Part shown: one piece after another, positions 17,203 through 25,243 of the stretch
Layout: each line of letters opens with the position of its first letter
Position numbering within the stretch: the stretch's first letter is position 1
Assembly (NCBI RefSeq): GCF_016909575.1
Contig: NZ_JAFBGA010000010.1
Coordinates: forward strand, 178,545 to 242,544
DNA length: 64,000 bases
Direction of reading: 5' to 3'
DNA from: Streptomyces sp. HB132
Lineage (GTDB): Bacteria; Actinomycetota; Actinomycetes; Streptomycetales; Streptomycetaceae
Translations under genes and position numbers: made by a program
The notes under the pieces: model-generated
The model's database searches: none
The model's input: only the letters and a program-made list of their open reading frames with translations
Told to the model about the DNA's origin: nothing

Positions 17203-18168
17203 ATGCCATACGAACGACACACGGACGGTCACCCGCCGGCCCGGCCCGTACGCCGTCGGCCGCGCGCGCTGGTCGCCGCCGGGCTGCTCGCGGTCCTGCT
17301 GACCACCGGCGCGTGCGGCGCCTCCTCCGACAGCGGCGGTACGGCGTCCGACGCCAAGGCGGCGGCGGACCACGCGGCGGGTGCCGGTGCGCAATCCGCC
17401 GAAAAGCCCGCGGGCAAGGCCTCGTCGGCGCCGGATCCGGGCTCCACGGCCGCGGTCCACGTCATCCGGACGGCCACGCTGTACATCGAGGTCGAGAACG
17501 TACCGAAGGCTGTCGCCGCCGCCCGCGGCGTCGCGGTGGACGCCGGCGGTCTCGTCGCCGAGGAGACCACGGAACGGGTGGACGACACCCACGACACGTC
17601 CCACCTCGTCCTGCGCGTGCCCCAGGCCCGTTACGACGAGGTGCTGAGCAGCCTCGCCGGGACCGGGAAGCTGTTGTCCCGGACGTCCAGGGCGAAGGAC
17701 GTGACGGGGCAGGTCGTCGACGTCGAGAGCCGGATCGCCACCCAGCGGGCGAGCGTCGCGCGGGTCCGCGACCTGATGGACAGGGCCGAGAAGATCACCG
17801 ATGTGGTGGCGCTGGAAGGTGAACTGAGCAGCCGCCAGGCCGACCTGGAGTCCCTGCTCGCCCAGCAGGCATCACTGAAGGACCGCACGTCGCTGGCGAC
17901 GGTCACCCTCGACCTCGGCGAACCGGAGGGGAACGCCGGGGATCCCGAGGAGGAGGGCACGGGCTTCGTGGACGCGCTCGCCGGCGGCTGGGACGCGTTC
18001 GTGACGATGCTGCACTGGATCGCGGTGGCGATCGGTGCCACGGCTCCGTTCCTGGCCGCCGCAGTCGTCCTGTCGGCCCTGTGGCGGCTGCTGCGCGGCC
18101 GTCTGCCCCGGCGCCGTACGGCGCCCCGGCAGACCACGGAGCCGTCCGAGGTCCCGCCGGCCCCGTAG
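17203..18168 (+). CDS. DUF4349 lipoprotein
   Basis: A 321-residue exported lipoprotein of unknown function. The Arg-rich n-region and hydrophobic core lead to lipobox LTTGAC with lipidated Cys38. An Ala/Ser/Gly linker follows, then the DUF4349 domain: IRTATLYIEVENVPKA, GGLVAEETTE, LVLRVPQARYDEVLSSLA, GTGKLLSRTSRAKDVTGQVVD. A coiled coil lies at about 180-225 (RVRDLMDRAEKITDVVALEGELSSRQADLESL in segments). A C-terminal membrane helix (about 265-292) is followed by a basic tail. GGGGGGA precedes ATG 17203. It is divergent from cgoX. A role as envelope stress or mechanosensing protein has been guessed for the family, but nothing here proves it. Confidence 0.9.
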   Translation: MPYERHTDGHPPARPVRRRPRALVAAGLLAVLLTTGACGASSDSGGTASDAKAAADHAAGAGAQSAEKPAGKASSAPDPGSTAAVHVIRTATLYIEVENVPKAVAAARGVAVDAGGLVAEETTERVDDTHDTSHLVLRVPQARYDEVLSSLAGTGKLLSRTSRAKDVTGQVVDVESRIATQRASVARVRDLMDRAEKITDVVALEGELSSRQADLESLLAQQASLKDRTSLATVTLDLGEPEGNAGDPEEEGTGFVDALAGGWDAFVTMLHWIAVAIGATAPFLAAAVVLSALWRLLRGRLPRRRTAPRQTTEPSEVPPAP

Positions 18169-18220
18169 GCGCCGTAGCGTGGGCCCCTGATCCTGCTCGA
18201 CGGCGGCGAAGGGACCCGGC

Positions 18221-19609
18221 ATGGCGACGGAACGACTGGTGGTCGTCGGAGGCGACGCGGCGGGCATGTCCGCCGCGTCGCAGGCCCGCAGGCTCAAGGG
18301 GCCCGGGGCGATGAGCATCGTCGCCTTCGAACGCGGCGAGTTCACCTCGTACTCCGCCTGCGGCATCCCGTACTGGGTGAGCGGCGACGTCGAGGGGCCG
18401 GACGACCTCATCGCGCGTACGCCCGAGGAGCACCGGTCCCGCTCCATCGATCTGCGCACGCGCACCGAGGTGACGGAGATCGACGTAGCCGGGCACCGCG
18501 TACGGGCGCTGGACCACGGCAACGGTGAGACGTACTGGACGGGCTACGACAAGCTCGTGATCGCCACGGGCGCCCGGCCGGTGCGCCCCGACCTGCCGGG
18601 GATCGACGCTCCGGGCGTCCACGGCGTGCAGACCCTGGGCGACGGCCAGGCGCTGCTGGCCTCGCTGGACCGGGCGCCGGGCAGGCGGGCGGTCGTCGTC
18701 GGGGCGGGCTACATCGGCGTCGAGATGGCCGAGGCGATGCTCAAGCGGGGCTTCGAGGTGACGGTGCTCAACCGGGGAGCGCAGCCGATGGCGACGCTCG
18801 ATCCGGACATGGGCCGGCTGGTCCACGACGCGATGGACGACCTGGGTATCACCACGGTCAACGGCGCGGCGGTCACCCGGATCGAGACGGGCCCGGACGG
18901 CCGGGTCACCGCGGTCGCCACGGACGGGGACACCTACCCCGCGGACGTCGTCGTGCTGGGCATCGGCGTCGAGCCGGAGACCGCCCTGGCCCGCGAGGCG
19001 GGCCTGCCGCTGGGACCGCACGGCGGTCTTCTGACGGACCTGTCGATGCGGGTCACGGGGCAGGACGACATCTGGGCGGGCGGGGACTGCGTCGAGGTCA
19101 TGGACCTCGTGGCGCGCCGTACCCGGCACATCGCGCTCGGCACCCACGCGAACAAGCACGGCCAGATCATCGGGTCCAACGTCGGGGGCGGCTACGGCAC
19201 GTTCCCCGGCGTGGTCGGTACGGCGGTGAGCAAGGTGTGCGACCTGGAGATCGCCAGGACCGGGCTGCGGGAGAAGGACGCACGTGCGGTCGGTCTGCGC
19301 TACGTCACGGCGACGATCGAGTCGACGGGCCGCGCCGGCTACTACCCGGGCGCGAAGCCGATGACGGTGAAGATGCTCGCGGAGTACCGCACCGGCCGGC
19401 TCCTGGGGGTACAGATCGTCGGCCGCGAGGGAGCGGCGAAGCGCGTGGACGTCGCGGCGGTGGCACTCACCGCCGGGATGACGGTGGAGGCCATGACCGC
19501 CCTCGACCTCGGCTACGCCCCGCCGTTCTCCCCGGTCTGGGACCCGGTCCTGGTGGCCGCCCGCAAGGCCGTGTCCGCGGTGCGGGCGAGCCTCCGGGAG
19601 GACGCCTGA
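18221..19609 (+). CDS. FAD-dependent pyridine-nucleotide disulfide oxidoreductase (CoA-disulfide-reductase type)
   Basis: The 462-residue flavoprotein has the FAD motif VVVGGDAAGMSAASQ, the NAD(P) motif VVVGAGYIGVEMAEA and the FAD-closing DIWAGGDCVEV. A single redox cysteine sits in TSYSACGIPYW (Cys47), the arrangement of CoA-disulfide reductases and NADH oxidases rather than two-cysteine enzymes. The C-terminal dimer domain includes GYYPGAKPMTVKMLAEYRTGRLLGVQIVG and LDLGYAPPFSPVWDPV, again typical of CoADR. There is no rhodanese domain. ATG 18221 follows GAAGGGA. Its stop codon directly abuts the hemE stop on the other strand. Physiological substrate unproven. Confidence 0.9.
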   Translation: MATERLVVVGGDAAGMSAASQARRLKGPGAMSIVAFERGEFTSYSACGIPYWVSGDVEGPDDLIARTPEEHRSRSIDLRTRTEVTEIDVAGHRVRALDHGNGETYWTGYDKLVIATGARPVRPDLPGIDAPGVHGVQTLGDGQALLASLDRAPGRRAVVVGAGYIGVEMAEAMLKRGFEVTVLNRGAQPMATLDPDMGRLVHDAMDDLGITTVNGAAVTRIETGPDGRVTAVATDGDTYPADVVVLGIGVEPETALAREAGLPLGPHGGLLTDLSMRVTGQDDIWAGGDCVEVMDLVARRTRHIALGTHANKHGQIIGSNVGGGYGTFPGVVGTAVSKVCDLEIARTGLREKDARAVGLRYVTATIESTGRAGYYPGAKPMTVKMLAEYRTGRLLGVQIVGREGAAKRVDVAAVALTAGMTVEAMTALDLGYAPPFSPVWDPVLVAARKAVSAVRASLREDA

Positions 19610-20719
19610 TCAGACGGTCGTCTGCTGGTGGACGTACTCCACCAGGCGCGTGAGGGCGTCGGGGTCGGTGGTCGGCATGACGCCGTGCCCGAGGTTGAAG
19701 ATGTGGCCCTCGAGACCGGCGGCCGCGTCGAGCACCTCGCGGGCCTTCTCCTCCACCGCCTCGGTCGGGGCGAACAGCACCGCCGGGTCGAGGTTGCCCT
19801 GGAGCGCCTTGCCTGGGCCGACCCGGCGGGCGCCCTCGTCCATCGGGACGCGCCAGTCGACTCCGACGACGTCCGCCCCGGCCTCGCCCATGAGGCCGAG
19901 CAGTTCGCCGGTACCGACGCCGAAGTGGATGCGGGGGACGCCGTAGGACGCGACGGCGTCGAAGACCTTCGCCGAGGCCGGCATCACCGAGCGGCGGTAG
20001 TCGGCCGGGGCCAGGGCGCCGACCCAGGAGTCGAAAAGCTGGACCGCGGAGGCGCCGGCCTCGATCTGGACCTTCAGGAACGCGCCGGTGATCTCCGCGA
20101 GCCGGTCGAGCAGCTCGGCCCAGAGCTCCGGGTCGCCGTACATCATGGCCTTGGTCCGCTCGTGGTTGCGGGACGGGCCGCCCTCCACGAGGTAGCTCGC
20201 CAGCGTGAACGGCGCACCGGCGAATCCGATCAGCGGCGTGGCGCCGAGTTCGGCGGTGAGCATCCCGATGGCCTCGGTGACGTACTGGACGTCCTCGGGC
20301 GTGAGGTCGCGCAGCCGTGCCAGGTCGGCGCGGGTGCGGATCGGCTCGGCGATCACCGGGCCCACACCGGGCTTGATGTCGAGGTCGATGCCGATGGCCT
20401 TGAGCGGCACGACAATGTCGCTGAAGTAGATCGCGGCGTCGACCTTGTGGCGGCGCACGGGCTGCAGAGTGATCTCGGTGACGAGCTCCGGCATCATGCA
20501 GGAGTCGAGCATCGCGATGCCCTCGCGGACCTTGAGGTACTCGGGCAGCGAGCGTCCCGCCTGACGCATGAACCAGACCGGGGTGTGGGGCACCGGCTCA
20601 CGGCGGCAGGCCTTGAGGAAGGCCGATTCATGGGTGGCGGGGGGCGTCCGCAGGCCCGAGGACGGGCCCTCCCCTGATCGGACGGAGCTGAGCTCTTGGG
20701 GAAGGTCGTTGGCACTCAC
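19610..20719 (-). CDS. hemE: Uroporphyrinogen decarboxylase
   Basis: HemE removes four carboxyl groups from uroporphyrinogen III to give coproporphyrinogen III, the substrate of the nearby CgoX. The 369-residue product has the N-terminal signature PVWFMRQAGRSLPEY, the active-site segment AIYFSDIVVPLKAIG, IGFAGAPFTLASYLVEGG, QLFDSWVGAL, and IHFGVGTGELLGLMGEAGADV in parts, ending HIFNLGHGVMPTTDPD. GTG 20719 gives MSANDLPQELSS. No clear ribosome site precedes it, so it may be leaderless. It is divergent from the DUF3000 gene (92-nt gap). Confidence 0.97.
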   Translation of the reverse strand: MSANDLPQELSSVRSGEGPSSGLRTPPATHESAFLKACRREPVPHTPVWFMRQAGRSLPEYLKVREGIAMLDSCMMPELVTEITLQPVRRHKVDAAIYFSDIVVPLKAIGIDLDIKPGVGPVIAEPIRTRADLARLRDLTPEDVQYVTEAIGMLTAELGATPLIGFAGAPFTLASYLVEGGPSRNHERTKAMMYGDPELWAELLDRLAEITGAFLKVQIEAGASAVQLFDSWVGALAPADYRRSVMPASAKVFDAVASYGVPRIHFGVGTGELLGLMGEAGADVVGVDWRVPMDEGARRVGPGKALQGNLDPAVLFAPTEAVEEKAREVLDAAAGLEGHIFNLGHGVMPTTDPDALTRLVEYVHQQTTV

Positions 20720-20811
20720 GCACAGAATCTTCGCACGGAGCGGCCATAAGCCGGACGCCGCATGGGTGTCCCTCCCTGCACGGCGCTCCGGTTCCGCCTA
20801 CTCTTCCCGGC

Positions 20812-21471
20812 ATGGCTCCGGCTCAGGGACAATTTTCCGATCATTCCGATGGCACTGACAGCGAGGAGGGTGCGGACGGCGAAACCGTCCCGCTCGCGTT
20901 CCGGTCGGCGATCGACGCGCTGCGTTCCGCCCGTCTGCGCCCCGAACTGGAGGTTGAGCCCACGCGGCCGCCGAAGCGCCTGGCCCCGCACGCGTACGCG
21001 CTGGAAGCCGCCGTCGTGGACGGCGAGGAGGATCTGGCCGACGGCCGCCTCGTCCTCCTGCACGATCCGTCCGGGCACGACGCCTGGCAGGGCACATTCC
21101 GCTTGGTGACGCTCGTACGGGCCGAACTGGAGCCGGAGATGGCGGCCGACCCCCTGCTGCCGGAGGTGTGCTGGTCCTGGCTCACGGGGGCACTGGACGC
21201 CCGGGGGCTTTCGTACGGGGAGGCCGGCGGCACGGTGACCCGCGCCGGTTCGCACTACTTCGGCACGCTCTCCGCACGCCGCCCGGCCACGCAGATCGAG
21301 ATCCGGGCCTCCTGGACTCCACGCGAGGGGCGCGGCGGGGTCCCGGACGTGGGGGCGCACCTGGTCGCGTGGGGCGATCTGCTCTGCCAGCTCGCCGGCC
21401 TGCCGCCGTCGGGCGTGTCGGAGGCGGCGGTGGTGACACTGCCCCAGAGGCGCGGACCCCAGGCCCCATAA
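20812..21471 (+). CDS. DUF3000 domain-containing protein
   Basis: A 219-residue actinobacterial protein of unknown function, normally found between hemE and the ribonuclease D gene, as here. Conserved parts are FRSAIDALRSARLRPELEVEP, PPKRLAPHAYALEAAVV, GRLVLLHDPSGHDAWQGTFR, VRAELEPEMAADPLLPEVCWSWL and a C-terminal VGAHLVAWGDLLCQLAGLPP. No membrane segment or signal is visible. ATG 20812 is preferred. The conserved link to haem and whiI genes is positional only. A strong terminator follows at 21490. Confidence 0.9.
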   Translation: MAPAQGQFSDHSDGTDSEEGADGETVPLAFRSAIDALRSARLRPELEVEPTRPPKRLAPHAYALEAAVVDGEEDLADGRLVLLHDPSGHDAWQGTFRLVTLVRAELEPEMAADPLLPEVCWSWLTGALDARGLSYGEAGGTVTRAGSHYFGTLSARRPATQIEIRASWTPREGRGGVPDVGAHLVAWGDLLCQLAGLPPSGVSEAAVVTLPQRRGPQAP

Positions 21472-21489
21472 CGCTGCGTCACCTTTCGG

Positions 21490-21522
21490 GAGAGCCGGTC
21501 GCACGAGGACCGGCTCTCTTTT
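21490..21522 (+). terminator. Rho-independent terminator after DUF3000 gene
   Basis: GAGAGCCGGTC and GACCGGCTCTC form an 11-bp perfect stem with a 7-nt loop, followed by TTTT. It lies 18 nt after the stop codon. Confidence 0.88.
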
Positions 21523-21585
21523 CGTACAATCGATCGCGCGTCCTATTTGCCCGAATTGTTACTCACTAAATCGTGATCTTCCCCT

Positions 21586-21593
21586 AAAGGAGG
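21586..21593 (+). promoter_or_regulatory. Orphan consensus Shine-Dalgarno in the whiI leader
   Basis: AAAGGAGG is a near-perfect ribosome site about 100 nt before the whiI start, with no ATG/GTG/TTG at normal distance. CTG codons lie 6 and 9 nt downstream and ATG 21618 25 nt downstream. All three read into a frame that overlaps whiI and looks non-coding. Confidence 0.4.
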
Positions 21594-21691
21594 ACGCACC
21601 TGCTGCCGAAGAGGTCAATGACCCTTCAAGCACGGTTCGCCCCGGCTTCATCCCCGAGCCGGCCCGTCCCCGCCACTCCCCAGGAGGCCTG

Positions 21692-22354
21692 GTGTCCGTT
21701 CTCCTCGAGCAGCCCGCAAGCCTGGTCGCCTACCGCCCGAACAAGCCGACGGCCATGGTCGTCGTGGCCGACCCGCGCGTCCGTTCCACCGTCACCCGCC
21801 ATCTGTGGGCCCTCGGGGTTCGTGACGTCATCGAGGCGTCGTCCATCGCGGAGGCCCGCCCCCGCGTCGGCAACCCACGCGACATCTGCGTTGCCGACGT
21901 CCACCTGCCCGACGGTTCCGGGCTGACCCTGCTGTCCGAGACCCGAGCCGCCGGCTGGCCGAACGGCCTCGCCCTCTCGGCCGCCGATGACATCGGCGCC
22001 GTACGCAACGCCCTCGCGGGCGGGGTGAAGGGCTACGTCGTCACCGGCACCCGTACCAACATCGGTCACCCCACCCGTCCCGGCATGGCGCCGATCGGTG
22101 CCAACGCCGCCCGCATGCACCGCAGGCCGCCCGGCTCCCCGAGCCACCCCGGCGGCTACCGCGAACTCTCCGGCCGTGAGGTGGAGGTGCTCCGCCTGGT
22201 CGCCGAAGGCCAGTCCAACAAGGCCATCGGCGTCTCGATGGGCCTCTCCGCCCTCACCGTCAAGAGCCACCTCGCCCGCATCGCCCGCAAGCTCGGCACC
22301 GGAGACCGCGCCGGAATGGTCGCCGTGGCACTGCGCACGGGCATCATCCACTGA
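21692..22354 (+). CDS. whiI: Atypical LuxR-family response regulator WhiI
   Basis: WhiI is a sporulation regulator of Streptomyces aerial hyphae that pairs with BldM to control late genes. The 220-residue product has a degenerate receiver domain: VVVADPRVRS keeps only Asp27 of the usual acidic pair, Asp69 is in CVADVHLPDGSG, and the conserved lysine position reads GYVVTG. These agree with what I recall of the atypical pocket of S. coelicolor WhiI. The C-terminal helix-turn-helix is LSGREVEVLRLVAEGQSNKAIGVSMGLSALTVKSHL (about 156-191). GTG 21692 follows AGGAGG. The place between hemE/DUF3000 and ribonuclease D matches the known locus. A terminator-like hairpin follows at 22413. Confidence 0.92.
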   Translation: MSVLLEQPASLVAYRPNKPTAMVVVADPRVRSTVTRHLWALGVRDVIEASSIAEARPRVGNPRDICVADVHLPDGSGLTLLSETRAAGWPNGLALSAADDIGAVRNALAGGVKGYVVTGTRTNIGHPTRPGMAPIGANAARMHRRPPGSPSHPGGYRELSGREVEVLRLVAEGQSNKAIGVSMGLSALTVKSHLARIARKLGTGDRAGMVAVALRTGIIH

Positions 22355-22412
22355 CCCCTCCTCCCACCGGCACCTGCACGGATGCGTATCCGGCCGGTTT
22401 ACGCGCATGGCC

Positions 22413-22442
22413 GCCCGTCGACGGAAGGTTCCGTCGGCGGGC
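22413..22442 (+). terminator. Hairpin after whiI
   Basis: GCCCGTCGACGGAA and TTCCGTCGGCGGGC pair over 14 bp with one A-G mismatch and a 2-nt tip, 58 nt after the whiI stop and 28 nt before the next start. It may act as terminator or as leader structure for the next gene. Confidence 0.55.
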
Positions 22443-22470
22443 AGCGCGCATACACAGATACCCTTGGCAT

Positions 22471-23745
22471 GTGACCGACGCCCAAGAGACCGCAGCAGAC
22501 ACTTCACTGCGAACCACCGGGGGCGCTCCCCCGGACGACGTCGCCCCGGCGCCGATCCCCTTGCTCGAACCGCGCGAGGGCATCCCGCCGGTGGTGGCGA
22601 CCGACGACGCGCTGGCGCGGGTGATCGCCGACTTCGCCGCCGGCACCGGCCCCGTGGCCGTCGACGCCGAGCGTGCCTCGGGCTATCGCTACGGGCAGCG
22701 CGCCTACCTCGTGCAACTGCGCCGCGAGGGTGCGGGAAGCGCCCTGATCGACCCGGTCGGCTGCCCCGACCTGTCGGGGCTCGGCCAGGCGCTCACCGGA
22801 GCCGAGTGGATCCTGCACGCCGCGACCCAGGACCTCCCCTGCCTGCGCGACATAGGCATGACCCCGACCTCGCTCTTCGACACCGAGCTCGCCGGACGGC
22901 TGGCGGGGTTCCCCCGCGTCGGCCTAGGCGCCATAGTCGAGAACGTCCTCGGCTATGCCCTGGAGAAGGGCCACTCCGCGGTCGACTGGTCCACCCGCCC
23001 GCTCCCCGAGCCCTGGCTGCGTTATGCCGCGCTCGACGTCGAGCTGCTGGTGGATCTGCGCAACGCCCTGGAGGAGGAACTGGACCGGCAGGGCAAGCTG
23101 GAGTGGGCGCTGGAGGAGTTCGCCGCGATCGCCTCGGCACCGCCCGCTCCCCCGCGCAAGGACCCGTGGCGCCGCACCTCGGGCATGCACAAGGTGCGCC
23201 GCCGCCGTCAGATCGCTGTCGTACGTGAGCTGTGGACGGCTCGTGACCAGGTGGCGCAGCGCCGTGACGTCTCGCCCGGCAAGGTGCTCGGTGACGCCGC
23301 GATCATCGAGGCGGCCCTGGCTCTGCCGGCCAACGTCCAGGCGCTCACCGCACTGCCCGGCTTCGGGCACCGGATGGGACGCCGTCAGCTGGAGCAGTGG
23401 CAGGCGGCCGTCGACCGGGCCAAGGAACTGCCCGAGTCGGAGCTGCCCCAGCCCGGCCAGCAGCCGGCGGGCCCACCCCCGCCCCGTTCCTGGGCGGACA
23501 AGGACCCGGCCGCCGCCGCGAGGCTGTCGGCGGCCCGGACCGCCGTGACCGAGCTCGCCGAGCGGCTCCACATGCCGCAGGAGAACCTGATCACCCCGGA
23601 CACCGTGCGCCGGGTCTGCTGGGAGCCGCCCAAGGCCCTGACCCCGGACGCGGTCGAGACCGCGCTCGCGGGACACGGTGCGCGCCACTGGCAGATCGAG
23701 CAGGTCGGCCCCCTGCTGCTTCGGGCCCTGGACACGAGCGCCTGA
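22471..23745 (+). CDS. rnd: Ribonuclease D
   Basis: A 3'-5' exoribonuclease of the DEDDy class, used in tRNA and stable-RNA trimming. The catalytic residues are visible: Asp65 and Glu67 (VAVDAERAS), Asp121 (AATQDLPC), Tyr185 and Asp189 (RYAALDVELL). An HRDC helicase/RNase D C-terminal domain follows at about 230-310 (VRRRRQIAVVRELWTARDQVA, ALPGFGHRMGRRQLEQWQ). A Pro-rich stretch and a second helical region complete the 424 residues. GTG 22471 starts the protein. Upstream GATACC-like bases and the lack of a ribosome site suggest leaderless translation. A strong hairpin terminates the unit. Confidence 0.93.
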   Translation: MTDAQETAADTSLRTTGGAPPDDVAPAPIPLLEPREGIPPVVATDDALARVIADFAAGTGPVAVDAERASGYRYGQRAYLVQLRREGAGSALIDPVGCPDLSGLGQALTGAEWILHAATQDLPCLRDIGMTPTSLFDTELAGRLAGFPRVGLGAIVENVLGYALEKGHSAVDWSTRPLPEPWLRYAALDVELLVDLRNALEEELDRQGKLEWALEEFAAIASAPPAPPRKDPWRRTSGMHKVRRRRQIAVVRELWTARDQVAQRRDVSPGKVLGDAAIIEAALALPANVQALTALPGFGHRMGRRQLEQWQAAVDRAKELPESELPQPGQQPAGPPPPRSWADKDPAAAARLSAARTAVTELAERLHMPQENLITPDTVRRVCWEPPKALTPDAVETALAGHGARHWQIEQVGPLLLRALDTSA

Positions 23746-23761
23746 CACGTCAGACACGTGT

Positions 23762-23799
23762 GCGCCCCCTGCCGGACGAAGGATCCGGCACGGGGGCGC
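23762..23799 (+). terminator. Terminator after ribonuclease D gene
   Basis: GCGCCCCCTGCCGGA pairs with TCCGGCACGGGGGCGC (15 bp with one bulge) around a 7-nt loop, 16 nt after the stop. Confidence 0.8.
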
Positions 23800-23937
23800 G
23801 CGCGTGTCGGGACCACCCCAGGGGCCGCCTCATCCAGCAGGATCGATTTCACGCCAGTTACCCGCCTTCCCTGGCCACCAGCGACGCCCCTGGGTGTGTG
23901 ACGTTCGCCGCTCCGGTGATGGGGGGTGGGCAGTCCG

Positions 23938-23953
23938 GTTACCCGCAAGTAGC
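23938..23953. promoter_or_regulatory. Candidate operator before fadA
   Basis: GTTAC-CCGCAA-GTAGC is an imperfect inverted repeat, 70 nt before the fadA start. Similar TTAC/GTA palindromes are common before fatty-acid genes in actinobacteria. The regulator is not identifiable here. Confidence 0.35.
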
Positions 23954-24022
23954 ATGAGGGGCGTGGCGTGCCGATGCGTGCGCCCGCAGCAGTGCCATCC
24001 CGCATCCTGGAGGAGAGCCACC

Positions 24023-25243
24023 GTGCCTCGTACCATCCGGGACGTCGTCTTCGTCGACGGCGTCCGCACCCCGTTCGGCAAAGCGGGCCCGAAGGGCATC
24101 TACCACGAGACCCGCGCCGACGATCTCGTCGTGAAGGCCATCCGGGAGCTGCTGCGCCGCAACCCGGACCTGGACCCCGCGAAGATCGACGAGGTCGCCA
24201 TCGCCGCGACCACCCAGATCGGCGACCAGGGCCTCACCCTCGGACGTACCGCCGGAATCCTGGCGGGTCTGCCGCAGTCGGTCCCCGGTTACTCCATCGA
24301 CCGCATGTGCGCGGGCGCCCTGACCGCCGTCACGTCGACGGCCGGCTCCATCGCCTTCGGCGCCTACGACGTCGTCATCGCCGGCGGTGTCGAGCACATG
24401 GGCCGCCACCCGATGGGCGAGAGCGTTGACCCGAACCCGCGCCTCGTGTCGGAGAAGCTGGTCGACGAGTCCGCCCTCTTCATGGGCATGACCGCGGAGA
24501 ACCTGCACGACAGGTACCCCTCGATCACCAAGCAGCGCGCCGACGAGTACGCGGTCCGCTCGCAGGAGAAGGCCGCCAAGGCGTACGCCAACGGCAAGAT
24601 CCAGCAGGACCTGGTGCCGGTCTCCGTGCGCCGCACCGACCCGGACGTCGGCGAGACGGGCTGGGGCCTGGTCACCGCCGACGAGCCGATGCGCCCGGGC
24701 ACCACCCTGGAGTCCCTGGCCGGCCTGAAGACCCCGTTCCGCGCCCACGGCCGCGTGACGGCCGGCAACGCCGCGGGTCTCAACGACGGCGCCACCGCCT
24801 CGCTCCTCGCGTCCGAGGAGACCGCCCGCGAGCTGGGCCTCCCGGTCAAGATGCGCCTCGTGTCGTACGCCTTCGCGGGTGTCGAGCCGGAGGTCATGGG
24901 CTACGGTCCGATCCCGGCGACGGAGAAGGCCCTGGCCAAGGCAGGTCTCTCCATCGAGGACATCGGCCTCTTCGAGATCAACGAGGCCTTCGCCGTCCAG
25001 GTGCTCGCCTTCCTCGAGCACTACGGCATCGCCGACGACGACGCGCGCGTCAACCAGTACGGCGGCGCGATCGCCTACGGCCACCCGCTCGCGTCCTCCG
25101 GCGTCCGCCTGATGACTCAGCTGGCCCGCCAGTTCGAGGAGCAGCCGGAGGTCCGCTACGGCCTGACGACCATGTGCGTCGGCTTCGGCATGGGCGCGAC
25201 GGTCGTCTGGGAGAACCCGAATTTCGACGGAGGCAACAAGTGA
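24023..25243 (+). CDS. fadA: Acetyl-CoA C-acyltransferase (thiolase)
   Basis: Thiolase that cleaves 3-ketoacyl-CoA in the last step of beta-oxidation. The 406-residue product has the acylated Cys96 in SIDRMCAGALTAV, the family segment GRVTAGNAAGLNDGATA, the catalytic histidine in YGHPLASSG (about 354) and the second cysteine in TMCVGFGMGA (about 384). GTG 24023 is preferred because GGAGGAGA lies just upstream and MPRTIRDVVFVDGVRTPFG is a normal thiolase start. The frame is open further upstream into non-coding sequence. The stop overlaps the fadB start (GTGA), so the two subunits of the trifunctional complex are coupled. Confidence 0.95.
   Translation: MPRTIRDVVFVDGVRTPFGKAGPKGIYHETRADDLVVKAIRELLRRNPDLDPAKIDEVAIAATTQIGDQGLTLGRTAGILAGLPQSVPGYSIDRMCAGALTAVTSTAGSIAFGAYDVVIAGGVEHMGRHPMGESVDPNPRLVSEKLVDESALFMGMTAENLHDRYPSITKQRADEYAVRSQEKAAKAYANGKIQQDLVPVSVRRTDPDVGETGWGLVTADEPMRPGTTLESLAGLKTPFRAHGRVTAGNAAGLNDGATASLLASEETARELGLPVKMRLVSYAFAGVEPEVMGYGPIPATEKALAKAGLSIEDIGLFEINEAFAVQVLAFLEHYGIADDDARVNQYGGAIAYGHPLASSGVRLMTQLARQFEEQPEVRYGLTTMCVGFGMGATVVWENPNFDGGNK

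Noticed and set aside
15522..17822. A 766-codon plus-strand open frame opposite cgoX
   Set aside because: No domain, extreme Gly/Arg/Asp content, and overlap with cgoX and the DUF4349 gene, both well supported.
21618..21926. A 102-codon frame behind the orphan ribosome site of whiI
   Set aside because: Ser/Pro/Arg-rich and overlapping whiI out of frame; its composition is that of a shadow frame.
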